In this document: positions 37,907 through 47,397 of the stretch, piece after piece
Layout of the letters: each line of letters begins with the position of its first letter
How positions within the stretch are numbered: position 1 is the stretch's first letter
Source of the DNA: Pseudonocardia oroxyli
GTDB lineage: Bacteria > Actinomycetota > Actinomycetes > Mycobacteriales > Pseudonocardiaceae
Direction: 5' to 3'
DNA: 64,000 nt
Assembly (NCBI RefSeq): GCF_900102195.1
Contig: NZ_FNBE01000003.1
Span: 368,160-432,159, forward strand
Position numbers and translations under genes: made by a program
Notes under the pieces: generated by a model
What the model was told of the DNA's origin: nothing
What the model saw: the letters and a program-made list of their open reading frames with translations, nothing else
Database searches by the model: none

Positions 37907-39096
37907 TGCCGGAAGCCCGCCACCAGGAGCGCGATCGCGATGATCACGTAGGTGGCCCCCGCCAGGTGCTGCAGCGGGTTCCAGGTCAGCTCGACCTCGT
38001 TGTTGCCCGGCAGCCACCGGAACGGCGCCACGGTGAACGCGACGGCGAGCACCGCCGTGACCGCGGCCCACCCCCGCGACGCCGCGCGGACGGCGTGCGC
38101 CCCCACCGCGATGAGGGCGGGCGCGATCCAGACCCAGTGGTGCGACCAGGACGTCGGCGAGACGAGCAGCATGAACGCCGCCGTGGCGGACATCGCGACC
38201 GCCGGATCGGCCCGCCGGATCGTCGGCACCGCCAGCACCAGCAGCGCGACGGTCGCGACCAGCCAGATCCCGGTCAGCAGCGGCCCGTGCACCCCCCACC
38301 GCGCGACGACCGCCTGCACCGTCTCGTTGGTGTAGAACACCGAGCCGCTGACCCCGGACGCCGGGCCCCCGAACCAGTAGGTCGCGGACGCCTGCCAGTC
38401 GACGAGGAAGCCGAGCGCGGTGGCCAGCACCCCGGTCACCGCCGCGACGACCGCCGCCCGGACGTCTCGGCGCAGCAGGAAGAACAGCACGAACGCCGCC
38501 GGGGTCAGCTTGATCGCCGCCGCGATCCCGACGAGCATCCCGCGCGGCCACGGCGCCCACCGCGAGGGCCGCGGCGCCAGCACGTCCACCGCGACCAACG
38601 CCATCAGGATGAGGTTGACCTGCCCGAACTCGATGGTCTCCAGGACGGGTTCGATCCACAGGAGCAGCGGCAGCGCCAGCGTGGCGACCGACAGCGCTCC
38701 CCCGCGCCCGCCCGCGGGCCAGGCGCGCAGCGCGGTGACATAGAGCGTGACGCCGAGCGAGGCCAGCGACAGCACGAACAGCGAGACCCACGCGACCGTC
38801 CACGGCACCAGCGCGAACGGGGCCAGCACGATCGCCGCGAAGATCGGGTAGATGAACGGCAGGCCCAGCCCCGAGATGGTGGGCGGCAGCGGACCGTAGG
38901 GGTCGCCGCCCGCGAGCCAGGTCTGCACGCCGAGCCGGTACACCTCGAGATCGATGTGATAGCCGTGCGTGTGCACCAGCATCAACGTGACCGACACGGC
39001 GAGCAGCGGCAGCCCGACCAGCACCGGCCCCCGCGACCCGGCCAGCCACGCCCGGGCCCGCCCGACGGCGGGTGGGCGGGTGCTCGACACGGTCAC
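37873..39096 (-). CDS. GT87 (DUF2029) polyprenyl-phosphomannose-type glycosyltransferase
   Basis: A 407-residue membrane protein. The GTG at 39096 is preferred because GGAGGG lies 8 bases upstream; the longer open frame is proline/arginine-rich. There are about ten hydrophobic segments, the first at VLVGLPLLAVSVTLMLVH. The acidic YHIDLEVYRLGVQTWLAGGD in the first outer loop is the conserved GT-C catalytic region, and LLVSPTSWSHHWVW is a GT87 mark. Relatives such as PimE add mannose to lipid-linked acceptors from polyprenyl-phosphomannose at the outer face. Specific acceptor unknown. Confidence 0.9.
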   Translation of the reverse strand: MTVSSTRPPAVGRARAWLAGSRGPVLVGLPLLAVSVTLMLVHTHGYHIDLEVYRLGVQTWLAGGDPYGPLPPTISGLGLPFIYPIFAAIVLAPFALVPWTVAWVSLFVLSLASLGVTLYVTALRAWPAGGRGGALSVATLALPLLLWIEPVLETIEFGQVNLILMALVAVDVLAPRPSRWAPWPRGMLVGIAAAIKLTPAAFVLFFLLRRDVRAAVVAAVTGVLATALGFLVDWQASATYWFGGPASGVSGSVFYTNETVQAVVARWGVHGPLLTGIWLVATVALLVLAVPTIRRADPAVAMSATAAFMLLVSPTSWSHHWVWIAPALIAVGAHAVRAASRGWAAVTAVLAVAFTVAPFRWLPGNNEVELTWNPLQHLAGATYVIIAIALLVAGFRHYRAVASAVAD

Positions 39097-39244
39097 GCAG
39101 CGGCCCTCCTGTTCACCGCCGGCACGCAGCGGACCGGCGGGTTCACACGGTACCGAGCCCGCACTCCGCGCCACCGCCGCCCTCCCCGGCCGCCGCGGGC
39201 GGGCCGGGCGCCCCCTGGTGCGGTGACCGCGAACGTTCACCGCG

Positions 39245-41434
39245 CTAGCGGATGCCCGCGGCGTCCATCCCCCGCAGCTCCTTCTTCAGGTCCTGGATCT
39301 CGTCCCGCAGCCGGGCCGCCAGCTCGAACTGCAGGTCCCGCGCCGCGGCGAGCATCTGGTCGCTCATGGACTGGATCAGGTCGGCCAGCTCCGCCCGCGG
39401 CATCGTCGACGTGTCGCGGCCCGCCGCGACCCCCGAGCTCGCGCGCCCAGGCTCGCCCGCGGCCCGCTTGCCCCGCGACTGGTTGCGGCCCGAGCCGCCC
39501 ACCGGGACCTCCTCGGTGTCCGCGGCCTCCTTGTAGACCTGGTCGAGGATGTCCGCGATCTTCTTGCGCAGCGGCTGCGGGTCGAGGCCCTTCTCGGTGT
39601 TGTACGCGATCTGCTTGGCCCGGCGCCGGTCCGTCTCGTCGATGGCGTGCTGCATGGACTCGGTGATCTTGTCCGCGTACATGTGCACCTGGCCGGACAC
39701 GTTCCGGGCGGCGCGGCCGATCGTCTGGATCAGTGACGTGCCCGAGCGCAGGAACCCCTCCTTGTCCGCGTCCAGGATCGCGACGAGCGACACCTCGGGG
39801 AGGTCGAGACCCTCGCGGAGCAGGTTGATGCCGACCAGCACGTCGTACTCGCCGAGGCGCAGCTGCCGCAGCAGCTCGACGCGGCGCAGCGTGTCCACCT
39901 CCGAGTGCAGGTACCGCACCCGGATGCCCAGCTCGAGCAGGTAGTCGGTGAGATCCTCGGCCATCTTCTTGGTGAGCGTGGTGACCAGGACCCGCTCGTC
40001 GCGCTCCGCACGCTCGCGGATCTCGCCCACCAGGTCGTCGATCTGGCCCTTCGTCGGCTTCACGACGATCTCCGGGTCCACCAGCCCCGTCGGCCGGATG
40101 ACCTGCTCCACGAACTCGCCGCCCGTGCGGGAGAGCTCGTAGGGCCCCGGCGTGGCGGACAGGTACACCGTCTGCCCGATCCGGTCGGCGAACTCCTCCC
40201 ACGTCAGCGGCCGGTTGTCCACCGCCGACGGCAGCCGGAAGCCGAACTCCACGAGGTTCCGCTTCCGGGACATGTCGCCCTCGTACATCCCGCCGATCTG
40301 CGGGACGGTCACGTGCGACTCGTCGATGACCAGCAGGAAGTCGTCCGGGAAGTAGTCGATCAGGGTGGCGGGCGCCGTGCCCGGGCCGCGCCCGTCGATG
40401 TGGCGCGAGTAGTTCTCGATGCCCGAGCAGAACCCGACCTGCCGGATCATCTCCAGGTCGTACTGGGTGCGCATGCGCAGCCGCTGGGCCTCCAGGAGCT
40501 TGCCCTGGTTCTCCAGCTCCGCGAGCCGCTCCTCGAGCTCCGCCTCGATGCTGCGGACGGCCTTCTCCATCCGGTCGGGTCCCGCCACGTAGTGCGTGGC
40601 CGGGAAGATCCGCAGCTCGTCCACCTGCTTGATCACGTCTCCCGTGAGCGGGTGCAGGTAGTACAGCGACTCGATCTCGTCCCCGAAGAACTCGATCCGG
40701 ATCGCCAGCTCCTCGTACGCCGGGATGATCTCCACCGTGTCGCCGCGGACCCGGAACGTGCCACGGGCGAACGCCACGTCGTTCCGCGTGTACTGGATGT
40801 CCACCAGCAGCCGCAGGAACGCGTCCCGGTCCAGCTCGACGCCCGTCTCCAGCTTCACCGAGCGGTCGAGGTAGGACTGCGGGGTGCCCAGGCCGTAGAT
40901 GCAGGACACCGACGCGACCACCACGACGTCCCTGCGCGACAACAGGTTCTGGGTGGCCGAGTGCCGCAGCCGCTCCACGTCGTCGTTGATCGACGAGTCC
41001 TTCTCGATGTACGTGTCCGTCTGCGCGATGTACGCCTCGGGCTGGTAGTAGTCGTAGTACGAGACGAAGTACTCGACCGCGTTGTTCGGGAGCATGTCCC
41101 GCAGCTCGTTCGCCAGCTGCGCCGCGAGGGTCTTGTTCGGCGCCATGACCAGCGTGGGGCGCTGGACCCGCTCGATGAGCCAGGCCGTGGTCGCCGACTT
41201 GCCGGTACCGGTGGCGCCGAGGAGCACCACGTCCTGCTCGCCCGCCCTCAGCCGCTTCTCGAGCTCCTCGATCGCCGCGGGCTGGTCACCTGCGGGCTCG
41301 TAGTCGCTGACGACCTCGAAGCGCCCACCCGCCCGCTCGATCTCGCCGACGGGGCGGTACTCCGAGTGCGCCAACGGCACATCGGCCTCCCCGCCCTCGC
41401 GGGCGCTGCCGGGAACCTCCGTCGCGAATGCCAT
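39245..41434 (-). CDS. uvrB: Excinuclease ABC subunit UvrB
   Basis: A 729-residue protein starting at the ATG at 41434. Walker [14 protein letters not shown] (Lys about residue 79), the damage-probing beta-hairpin [24 protein letters not shown]-like [19 protein letters not shown], motif [14 protein letters not shown], motif [11 protein letters not shown], and the C-terminal UVR domain ([20 protein letters not shown]) for UvrC contact are all present. A Gly/Ser/Arg-rich linker precedes the UVR domain, as in other Actinobacteria. It verifies lesions handed over by UvrA. I found no LexA box in the 49 bases upstream. Confidence 0.97.
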   Translation of the reverse strand: MAFATEVPGSAREGGEADVPLAHSEYRPVGEIERAGGRFEVVSDYEPAGDQPAAIEELEKRLRAGEQDVVLLGATGTGKSATTAWLIERVQRPTLVMAPNKTLAAQLANELRDMLPNNAVEYFVSYYDYYQPEAYIAQTDTYIEKDSSINDDVERLRHSATQNLLSRRDVVVVASVSCIYGLGTPQSYLDRSVKLETGVELDRDAFLRLLVDIQYTRNDVAFARGTFRVRGDTVEIIPAYEELAIRIEFFGDEIESLYYLHPLTGDVIKQVDELRIFPATHYVAGPDRMEKAVRSIEAELEERLAELENQGKLLEAQRLRMRTQYDLEMIRQVGFCSGIENYSRHIDGRGPGTAPATLIDYFPDDFLLVIDESHVTVPQIGGMYEGDMSRKRNLVEFGFRLPSAVDNRPLTWEEFADRIGQTVYLSATPGPYELSRTGGEFVEQVIRPTGLVDPEIVVKPTKGQIDDLVGEIRERAERDERVLVTTLTKKMAEDLTDYLLELGIRVRYLHSEVDTLRRVELLRQLRLGEYDVLVGINLLREGLDLPEVSLVAILDADKEGFLRSGTSLIQTIGRAARNVSGQVHMYADKITESMQHAIDETDRRRAKQIAYNTEKGLDPQPLRKKIADILDQVYKEAADTEEVPVGGSGRNQSRGKRAAGEPGRASSGVAAGRDTSTMPRAELADLIQSMSDQMLAAARDLQFELAARLRDEIQDLKKELRGMDAAGIR

Positions 41435-41483
41435 ACATCCAGAGTACGAGCCGGCCCCGACAGTTTCCGGCAGGATCGGCTCC

Positions 41484-42008
41484 ATGCATCCGCCGAAGAT
41501 CCAGACGTACGACGTCGGGGCCGGGGTGAACGTCGACAACAAGGGTGTCCGGCGCACGGTGCGGGAGTACCGGCGCACCTCGTTCGGCCTCTACATGAGC
41601 CGCGAGGTCGTGGGCCGCGCCTCGGCGAGCTGGATCGAGTCGTGGCTGCTGCCCGAGCTCGGGATCGTCGTCAGCGACTGGACCTGGAACCCCGGCCACG
41701 AGCGCGACCAGGACTTCTACCTCGACATCGCCCGCGTGGAGCCGGGCGAACCGACGTGGCGGACGACCGACCTCTACCTGGACGTCGTGGTCCGGACCGG
41801 CCAGTGGAGCGAGCTGCTCGACGCGGACGAGTTCGTCGCGGCCGTGGCCACCGGGCTGCTCGACCCGGCCACCGGCGAGTGGGCGCTGCACCGGGCCACC
41901 GAGGTCGTCACGGCGCTCGCCGCGCACGGCAACGACCTCGACGCCTGGCTGGACACCCGCGGGATCACCCTGACCTGGGAGGGACACGGCGCCGCCCGGG
42001 CCGGGTGA
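41484..42008 (+). CDS. DUF402 protein (FomD-like nucleoside diphosphatase fold)
   Basis: A 174-residue protein divergent from uvrB, the same arrangement as Rv1632c in Mycobacterium. It has the DUF402 core: [65 protein letters not shown] and the metal-binding Asp pair before DEFVAAV. FomD-like members hydrolyse CMP- or NDP-linked substrates with divalent metal. The native substrate is unknown. The gap to uvrB is 49 bases, so they share a promoter region. Confidence 0.88.
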   Translation: MHPPKIQTYDVGAGVNVDNKGVRRTVREYRRTSFGLYMSREVVGRASASWIESWLLPELGIVVSDWTWNPGHERDQDFYLDIARVEPGEPTWRTTDLYLDVVVRTGQWSELLDADEFVAAVATGLLDPATGEWALHRATEVVTALAAHGNDLDAWLDTRGITLTWEGHGAARAG

Positions 42009-42020
42009 CCTGCGGAGACC

Positions 42021-42650
42021 TCAGACGCGGCCGGCGAACCGCGCGGTCTCCGCGCCCGGCTCCGCGGGCGCGCTGGTCGTGGTGGTTCCGGAGGCGGTGG
42101 CCGTCGTCGTGGCCGTCGTCGTGGTCGTCGTGGTGGTCGTCGGTGGCGGCGGGTCCGGCTCGCCCTCCGGCAGCGGGGTCGTGGTCGTCACCGGCGGCGG
42201 GACGACGACCGGGGGCGGCGGCTGCACGACGGGCGGCGGCGCGGGGGCCACCGTGGTCGGCTTCGGGCGCGGGGTGGTCGTCCGCGGCACGACCCTGCGC
42301 TGGGTCGTGGTGGGCGGGGCCTCCTCGACGACCGGGGCGGGCGGCGGCACCACGACCGGCGGCGCCTCGGTGGTGGTGACGACCGGGGGCGGAGTGGTGG
42401 TGGCGGGGACCACGTCCGCGACCGGGGAGGCCACGGTCGGGGCGTTCTGCGCCGCGGCGGTCCCGACAGCCGTGACGCCGCCCAGCGCACCGACGGTCAG
42501 CACCGCGGCCGCGGCCGCACCGCTCGCCCGGTTCACCGCGCCCGCCCTGCGGAGCACGTCGTCCACCGCGGGCAGGGTGACCCCCGCGGCCAGCTCGTCG
42601 TCGAGACGGCGCAGCTCGTCGGCTCCGCGTCCCGGCAGCGGGTGGGTCAC
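42021..42650 (-). CDS. Membrane protein with Pro/Thr-rich exterior, probable anti-sigma partner
   Basis: A 209-residue protein. Residues 1-40 form a helical cytoplasmic segment (GADELRRLDDELAAGVTLPA), one transmembrane helix follows (AAAAVLTVGALGGVTAVGTA), and the remaining 130 residues are a disordered Pro/Thr/Val-rich tail with runs of Thr (42.08-42.16 kb on DNA is nearly pure GTCGTG-type repeat). Its ATG overlaps the sigma factor's stop by 4 bases, the usual sigma/anti-sigma layout. The zinc-finger HxxxCxxC of common anti-sigma factors is absent, so the anti-sigma role is inferred from position and topology. Confidence 0.65.
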   Translation of the reverse strand: MTHPLPGRGADELRRLDDELAAGVTLPAVDDVLRRAGAVNRASGAAAAAVLTVGALGGVTAVGTAAAQNAPTVASPVADVVPATTTPPPVVTTTEAPPVVVPPPAPVVEEAPPTTTQRRVVPRTTTPRPKPTTVAPAPPPVVQPPPPVVVPPPVTTTTPLPEGEPDPPPPTTTTTTTTTATTTATASGTTTTSAPAEPGAETARFAGRV

Positions 42651-43372
42651 CGGTCCTCCTCCTCGTGAACCGAGGCGACCGAGACGGGCTCGGCGTCCTC
42701 GGGTGCGGGCGGGGGCACGTACACGGGCCCCAGCTCGACGACAGCATGCTCGATCCGGGTGCCCACCCGGTTGAGGCGCGCCTGGACGGTCCCGATCGAG
42801 ACCCCCTCCAGCACGGCGACCTCGGTCACGGTCAGCCCGGCCATGTGCACCAGCACGGCGACGCGTCGCTCGTCGATCGGCAGGTCGGCGAGCGCGCCGA
42901 GCACCGCGACCGTGCGCGGGTCGAGGCCCTCCTGGCGCGGCACCCGTCCCGACCGCAGGCCCAGCTTGGCGGCGAGCCGACGCAGCGGGTTGCGCGAGGC
43001 GCGGACGGCGACCCGCCGGACCCAGGCCTCGGCATCTCCCTCGCGGACCTCCGACCAGCGGCGCCAGGCCCGCGAGTAGGCGTCCTGCACCAGGTCGTGG
43101 GCCGCCCCGGAGTCCAGCGTGATCGCGAACAGCTGGCCGACCAGCCGCGGGTAGTGCGCCTCGAAGTGGGCGCCGAAGTCGGTGCGGAGGCTGCCCCCCA
43201 GCGGGGACTCGCTCAGGTCCCGTTCGACGACCGAGTCGTCCGACCGGGCCTCGGCCGACGGGTCCGCCTCGGGTCGCTCGGCGTCCGGCCGGTCCGCGTC
43301 GCCTCGGGCGGCGTCGGGTCCTGCGGACTCGACGTCTTCCACGTCCGTGCTGCTCACCCGACCCCCGCTCAC
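42647..43372 (-). CDS. ECF-type RNA polymerase sigma factor
   Basis: A 241-residue protein with GTG start. An acidic, Asp/Glu/Ala-rich head of about 65 residues precedes region 2 (HYPRLVGQLFAITLDSGAAH-DLVQDAYSRAWRRW) and region 4 (LADLPIDERRVAVLVHMAGL-TVTEVAVLEGVSIGTVQARL). The hydrophobic core and the helix-turn-helix of region 4 are intact, but the alignment to known groups (SigE, SigM) is loose. It forms an operon with the overlapping membrane protein downstream. The 86 bases upstream may hold an autoregulated promoter. The stimulus is unknown. Confidence 0.88.
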   Translation of the reverse strand: MSGGRVSSTDVEDVESAGPDAARGDADRPDAERPEADPSAEARSDDSVVERDLSESPLGGSLRTDFGAHFEAHYPRLVGQLFAITLDSGAAHDLVQDAYSRAWRRWSEVREGDAEAWVRRVAVRASRNPLRRLAAKLGLRSGRVPRQEGLDPRTVAVLGALADLPIDERRVAVLVHMAGLTVTEVAVLEGVSIGTVQARLNRVGTRIEHAVVELGPVYVPPPAPEDAEPVSVASVHEEEDR

Positions 43373-43459
43373 CGCTCGTGATGGTCCCGTCCGGGCTATC
43401 GGAGGGAACAGGTCACCCGTTACAGCGACCCCCTCGGCGACAACCGTCCGTTCAGCGTA

Positions 43460-44656
43460 TTACTGGGGACTCCATCCGGTGGACTCGGCCCAGGCTTCGG
43501 CGCGGGGCAGGGCGGCGTCGAACCAGGGCTCCTTGCGTGCGACGTAGCGGGCGGCGTCCGGATCACCCGCGAACTCCGCCGCGGCCGCCTTCTTGACCTG
43601 CAGGTACTCGGCGCGGGCCGGTGCGTCCGCACGCAGCCAGTCACGGAACAGCAGCGCGAACCGCCAGGCCGGGGACCCGTGCTCGCGGACGTGCAGGTGC
43701 ACCCGCTGGCCGGGGTCCGCCCCGGCCAGGTACCGCTTGCGCCACCGCTCGGGGTCCGGGTCGGTGGGCTTCGGGCTGTCCCGGGTGATGTCCGGGACCA
43801 GGATCAGGCCCGCCGCCGCGAGCGGCTCGACGACCTCGTCCAGGTCCGCCAGGGACCGCACGGCCAGCTGGACGTCGGTGATGTCCTTGGCCGGGAGCCC
43901 CGGCACCGCGGTGGACCCGATGTGGGCCACCCCCCGGCCGACCGCGCCCGCGGCCCACGCGACCCGCGCGACGATCCGCTCCCCGCGCGCCGCCCAGCCC
44001 GGGTCGGGGTCGACGAGCGTCGGCGCCCCGCCGCGGACCGGGCACCGCAGCCGGATGTTCTCCTCGAACGGCACCAGCCGCTCCGCCCAGAGCCGGTCGA
44101 CGCGCTCCAGCAGCTCCTCGGTGCCGCCGTCGTTGGGCAGCAGGACGTCCGCGGCGGCGCGGCGCTGGGCGTCGGTCGCCTGCTTGCCGATCCGGGCCCG
44201 GGCGTCCGCCTCGTCGAGGCCGCGGGACTCCACCAGCCGCCGCACCCGGATCTCCTCGTCGGTGTCGACGACCACGACCAGCGCGAACCGGGACTGGGTG
44301 CCCTGCTCGACCATCAATGCGGCGTCGTAGACCACGACCGCCTCGGGGCCCGCGGCGGCGACCAGCTCGGCGGTCCGCCGGGCGATGAGCGGGTGGGTGA
44401 TCCCGTTGAGCACCGCCAGCTGCGCGTCGTCGGAGAAGACGATCGAGGCCACGGCGGCCCGGTCCATGGCCCCGTCGGGGCGGATCACGCGGGGCCCGAA
44501 GGCCTCCGCGATCTGCGCCAGGCCCGGACTGCCGGCGGCCACGACCTCCCGCCCGAGCTCGTCGGCGTCGATGAGGACGGCCCCCGACTCGACCAGCCGG
44601 CGCGACACCGTCGACTTCCCCGCGCCGATCCCACCCGTCAGCCCGATCTGCAGCAC
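43460..44656 (-). CDS. coaE: Dephospho-CoA kinase fused to a GrpB/UPF0157 domain
   Basis: A 398-residue protein starting with GTG at 44656. Residues 1-200 are CoaE: P-loop LTGGIGAGKSTVSRRL, VLIDADELGREVV, LIARRTAELV, VVVVDTDEEIRVRRLVESRG. Residues 215-398 are a GrpB (UPF0157) domain: GVAHIGSTAVPGLPAKDITDV-QLAV, RKRYLAGADPGQRVHLHVRE, ALLFRDWLRADAPA. CoaE phosphorylates dephospho-CoA to CoA. The GrpB domain has a nucleotidyltransferase-like fold of unknown function. The fusion is well known in Actinobacteria. It sits between rpsA and the sigma factor, matching the rpsA-coaE-uvrB order of related genomes. Confidence 0.93.
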   Translation of the reverse strand: MLQIGLTGGIGAGKSTVSRRLVESGAVLIDADELGREVVAAGSPGLAQIAEAFGPRVIRPDGAMDRAAVASIVFSDDAQLAVLNGITHPLIARRTAELVAAAGPEAVVVYDAALMVEQGTQSRFALVVVVDTDEEIRVRRLVESRGLDEADARARIGKQATDAQRRAAADVLLPNDGGTEELLERVDRLWAERLVPFEENIRLRCPVRGGAPTLVDPDPGWAARGERIVARVAWAAGAVGRGVAHIGSTAVPGLPAKDITDVQLAVRSLADLDEVVEPLAAAGLILVPDITRDSPKPTDPDPERWRKRYLAGADPGQRVHLHVREHGSPAWRFALLFRDWLRADAPARAEYLQVKKAAAAEFAGDPDAARYVARKEPWFDAALPRAEAWAESTGWSPQ

Positions 44657-44679
44657 GCCGCCGAGCCTAGTGCCGCCCC

Positions 44680-44815
44680 CGACGCTTGGGCGTCCCAAGC
44701 GTCACTCAGCGGCGCTTGGGCGTCCCACGGGTCAGCACCTACCCCAACCCGCCGACGCTTGGGCGTCCCAAGCATCACTCAGCGGCGCTTGGGCGTCCCA
44801 CGCGTCAGCACACCT
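44680..44815. repeat. Array of GCTTGGGCGTCCCAAGC double hairpins, locus 2 (two units)
   Basis: Two units of about 70 bases, each with a good hairpin (GACGCTTGGGCGTCCCAAGC) followed by CACTCAGCG and a second, damaged one (GGCGCTTGGGCGTCCCACG). These are the same double-hairpin units as at 34.3 kb, sharing also the CACTCAGCG linker. Here they separate two genes on the same strand (lipoprotein and coaE). Confidence 0.85.
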
Positions 44816-44831
44816 CACCGGCGCGGCGAGA

Positions 44832-45512
44832 TCATCCCGCCGCCGCCATCGGGGCCGTGTCGGTCGGCGGCGGCGCGGGCGGGTCGGGGTGCGTCGGCTG
44901 GCTCGCCCCGTCCGCGGGCAGCACGCGCAGCGCGAGGTCGACGAGCCGGTCCACCGGCGGCCCCGGGGCGCGGGCGGAGGTCGGCAGCACGAACGTCAGG
45001 GTGTCGACGCCGTAGACCACCGCCAGCACGGTCTCGGCCCGCCGCTCGATGGCCACGGCGCGGGCGGTGCCGAGGGCGAGATCGCGGGACTGCCCGTCGG
45101 AGCGCTCCGCGTTGGTGTTCAGCTGCCACTGCCGGGCCGCCGCGTCGGCGTCGGCGTAGCGGCCGAGGTTCATGTCCAGCAACGTGTTCCCGCCGCCGCG
45201 ACCGCTGGCGGTGTAGCGGCAGCCGACACGCTCGGTCCGCTTCACCGTCGGCTCGGCGAGCCCCTTGATCGTCCGCATCGCCGTGGAGCCGACGGGGCGG
45301 GCGAAGATCGCGCCGAGGTCGTCGGGACTCAGGAAGGTGGCGCAGTCCTCGGGGAGCCCGATCCGCGGGGCCGCGGCACCCGCGGCGGCCGATTCGGCGG
45401 CCGAGAAGGTCGGCAGCGGGGTCGTCTCCTGGGGGTTCCCGCGGGCGCACCCGGTGAGCAGCACCGCCGTCAGGGTCACCGCCATCGCCGACACCACAGC
45501 CCCCCACCGCAT
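44832..45512 (-). CDS. DUF3558-like lipoprotein
   Basis: A 226-residue secreted lipoprotein; the ATG at 45512 is chosen because the signal sequence starts there (MRWGAVVSAMAVTLTAVLLT-GC), though an ATG at 45536 is in frame. The lipobox ends LLTGC. The mature part has the DUF3558 pattern: LPEDCATFLSPDDLGAIFAR, RVGCRYTASGRGGGNTLLDM, two Cys likely disulfide-linked, and a Pro-rich tail. Members are surface lipoproteins of unknown role in mycolate and related Actinobacteria. It ends before the hairpin array upstream of coaE on the same strand. Confidence 0.8.
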   Translation of the reverse strand: MRWGAVVSAMAVTLTAVLLTGCARGNPQETTPLPTFSAAESAAAGAAAPRIGLPEDCATFLSPDDLGAIFARPVGSTAMRTIKGLAEPTVKRTERVGCRYTASGRGGGNTLLDMNLGRYADADAAARQWQLNTNAERSDGQSRDLALGTARAVAIERRAETVLAVVYGVDTLTFVLPTSARAPGPPVDRLVDLALRVLPADGASQPTHPDPPAPPPTDTAPMAAAG

Positions 45513-45618
45513 GCCGTCCACGGTAGGCCGCGACACATGATCGACACACGCGCCGCGCCCGGTCGGTCACGGAACGCAGCACGATCGTGATCGGGGCGAC
45601 ACTGGGCCGCGAACGACG

Positions 45619-45652
45619 AACGGCCCCGAGTCCCTCGGGACTCGGGGCCGTT
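45619..45652 (-). terminator. Terminator hairpin after rpsA
   Basis: A perfect 16-base inverted repeat (45619-45634 with 45637-45652), a very stable stem about 20 bases beyond the rpsA stop on the minus strand. It is the strongest conventional terminator in the window. Confidence 0.85.
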
Positions 45653-45672
45653 CGGCCGATCATGCGATCAGA

Positions 45673-47157
45673 TCACGCACCGCCGGAGAGCTTCTCCCGC
45701 AGGGCCGCGAGCTGCTCGTCGCTGGCGAGCGAGCCGCCGGACTGGGCGGGCTGCCCGGCCTCCGCGCCGCCACCGGACGAGTAGTTGGTGCCGGTCGCAC
45801 CCTCGACCGCAGCCTCCGCGTCGGCCTCGGCGGCCTTGCGGATCTGGGTGATGTGCTGCTCGTAGCGCTCCTGCGCCTCGGCGTACTCCTTCTCCCAGGC
45901 CGCACGGGCCTCGTCGAAGCCTTCCTTCCACTCGCCGGTCTCGACGTCGAAGCCCTCGGGGTAGATGTAGTTCCCCTGGTCGTCGTACTCCGCCGCCATG
46001 CCGTAGCGGGTGGGGTCGAACTCGGTGTCGACCGTCATGCCCTCGTTGGCCTGCTTGAGCGACAGCGAGATGCGGCGCCGGTCCAGGTCGATGTCGATGA
46101 CCTTGACCATGGCGTCGTCGCCCACCTGGACGACCTGCTCCGGGATCTCGACGTGGCGCTCGGCCAGCTCGGAGATGTGCACCAGGCCCTCGATGCCCTC
46201 CTCGACGCGCACGAACGCGCCGAACGGGACGAGCTTGGTGACCTTGCCCGGGACGATCTGGCCGATCGCGTGGGTCCGGGCGTACAGGCGCCACGGGTCC
46301 TCCTGCGTCGCCTTCAGCGACAGGGAGACACGCTCGCGGTCCAGGTCGACGTCGAGCACCTCGACGGTGACCTCCTGGCCCACCTCGACGACCTCGGACG
46401 GGTGGTCGATGTGCTTCCAGGACAGCTCGGAGACGTGCACCAGACCGTCGACGCCACCCAGGTCCACGAAGGCACCGAAGTTGACGACGGAGGACACGAC
46501 GCCCTTGCGGACCTGGCCGCGGGCGAGCTGGTTGAGGAACTCGCTGCGGACCTCGGACTGGGTCTGCTCGAGCCAGGCGCGCCGGGACAGGACCACGTTG
46601 TTGCGGTTCTTGTCCAGCTCGATGATCTTCGCCTCGATCTTGCGGCCGACGTACGGCTGCAGGTCGCGGACGCGACGCATCTCGACCAGCGACGCCGGGA
46701 GGAAGCCCCGGAGCCCGATGTCCAGGATGAGGCCGCCCTTGACGACCTCGATGACGGTGCCCTCGACGGGCTCGTCCGCCTCCTTGAGGGCCTCGATCGT
46801 GCCCCAGGCGCGCTCGTACTGGGCGCGCTTCTTGGACAGGATCAGCCGGCCCTCCTTGTCCTCCTTCTGGAGGACGAGGGCCTCGACGAACTCGCCGACC
46901 TCGACGACCTCTGCGGGGTCGACGTCGTGCTTGATCGACAGCTCCCGCGAGGGGATGACGCCCTCGGTCTTGTAGCCGATGTCGAGCAGGACCTCGTCGC
47001 GGTCGACCTTGACGATGGTGCCCTCGACGATGTCGCCATCGTTGAAGTACTTGATCGTCTGGTCGATGGCGGCGAGGAAGTCCTCCTCCGACCCGATGTC
47101 GTTGATGGCGACCTGCGGGGTCGTGCTGGTCGGGGCGGCGGTGGTGTCGGTGGACAT
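45673..47157 (-). CDS. rpsA: 30S ribosomal protein S1
   Basis: A 494-residue protein starting with ATG at 47157; the open frame continues upstream but is leader. It has four S1 OB-fold repeats, starting at about residues 38 (GDIVEGTIVKVDRDEVLLDI), 125 (EGTVIEVVKGGLILDI), 212 (KGVVSSVVNFGAFVDLGGVD) and 296 (GKVTKLVPFGAFVRVEEGIE), and an acidic Gly/Ala-rich tail, the standard actinobacterial form (Escherichia coli has six). It binds mRNA at the small subunit during initiation. The 240-base region upstream carries its promoter and leader; no clear structure was found there. Confidence 0.97.
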   Translation of the reverse strand: MSTDTTAAPTSTTPQVAINDIGSEEDFLAAIDQTIKYFNDGDIVEGTIVKVDRDEVLLDIGYKTEGVIPSRELSIKHDVDPAEVVEVGEFVEALVLQKEDKEGRLILSKKRAQYERAWGTIEALKEADEPVEGTVIEVVKGGLILDIGLRGFLPASLVEMRRVRDLQPYVGRKIEAKIIELDKNRNNVVLSRRAWLEQTQSEVRSEFLNQLARGQVRKGVVSSVVNFGAFVDLGGVDGLVHVSELSWKHIDHPSEVVEVGQEVTVEVLDVDLDRERVSLSLKATQEDPWRLYARTHAIGQIVPGKVTKLVPFGAFVRVEEGIEGLVHISELAERHVEIPEQVVQVGDDAMVKVIDIDLDRRRISLSLKQANEGMTVDTEFDPTRYGMAAEYDDQGNYIYPEGFDVETGEWKEGFDEARAAWEKEYAEAQERYEQHITQIRKAAEADAEAAVEGATGTNYSSGGGAEAGQPAQSGGSLASDEQLAALREKLSGGA

Positions 47158-47397
47158 GTAGTGGGGTGCTCCGGTGGAAGTCTTCGTAGTGGCCGCATCG
47201 GGCGGCCGGTCGGGTGGGTGTAGCCGTGACTGGACCGTGTAACAGTCACCTTCGTTCGTCGATTCCCGTGGAAAGTACCCGTGACGCCCGCCCGGGGGCG
47301 AAGCGCACACGTTGACCACGGGTACCCGCCATGCTACGCGTGACCCGATCAGCGGGGCAATGCGGGCCCCCCGGTCCGAACTGGGACGATCCAGTCC

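Noticed and set aside
36862..39666. Plus-strand frame across the LysR and GT87 region
   Set aside because: It overlaps well-supported genes and has an Arg/Ala/Gly-rich, motif-free translation.
42079..42180. Non-coding simple repeat of GTCGTG/GTGGTG type
   Set aside because: The repeat codes in frame for the Thr-rich tail of the anti-sigma-like protein, so it is coding DNA with low complexity.
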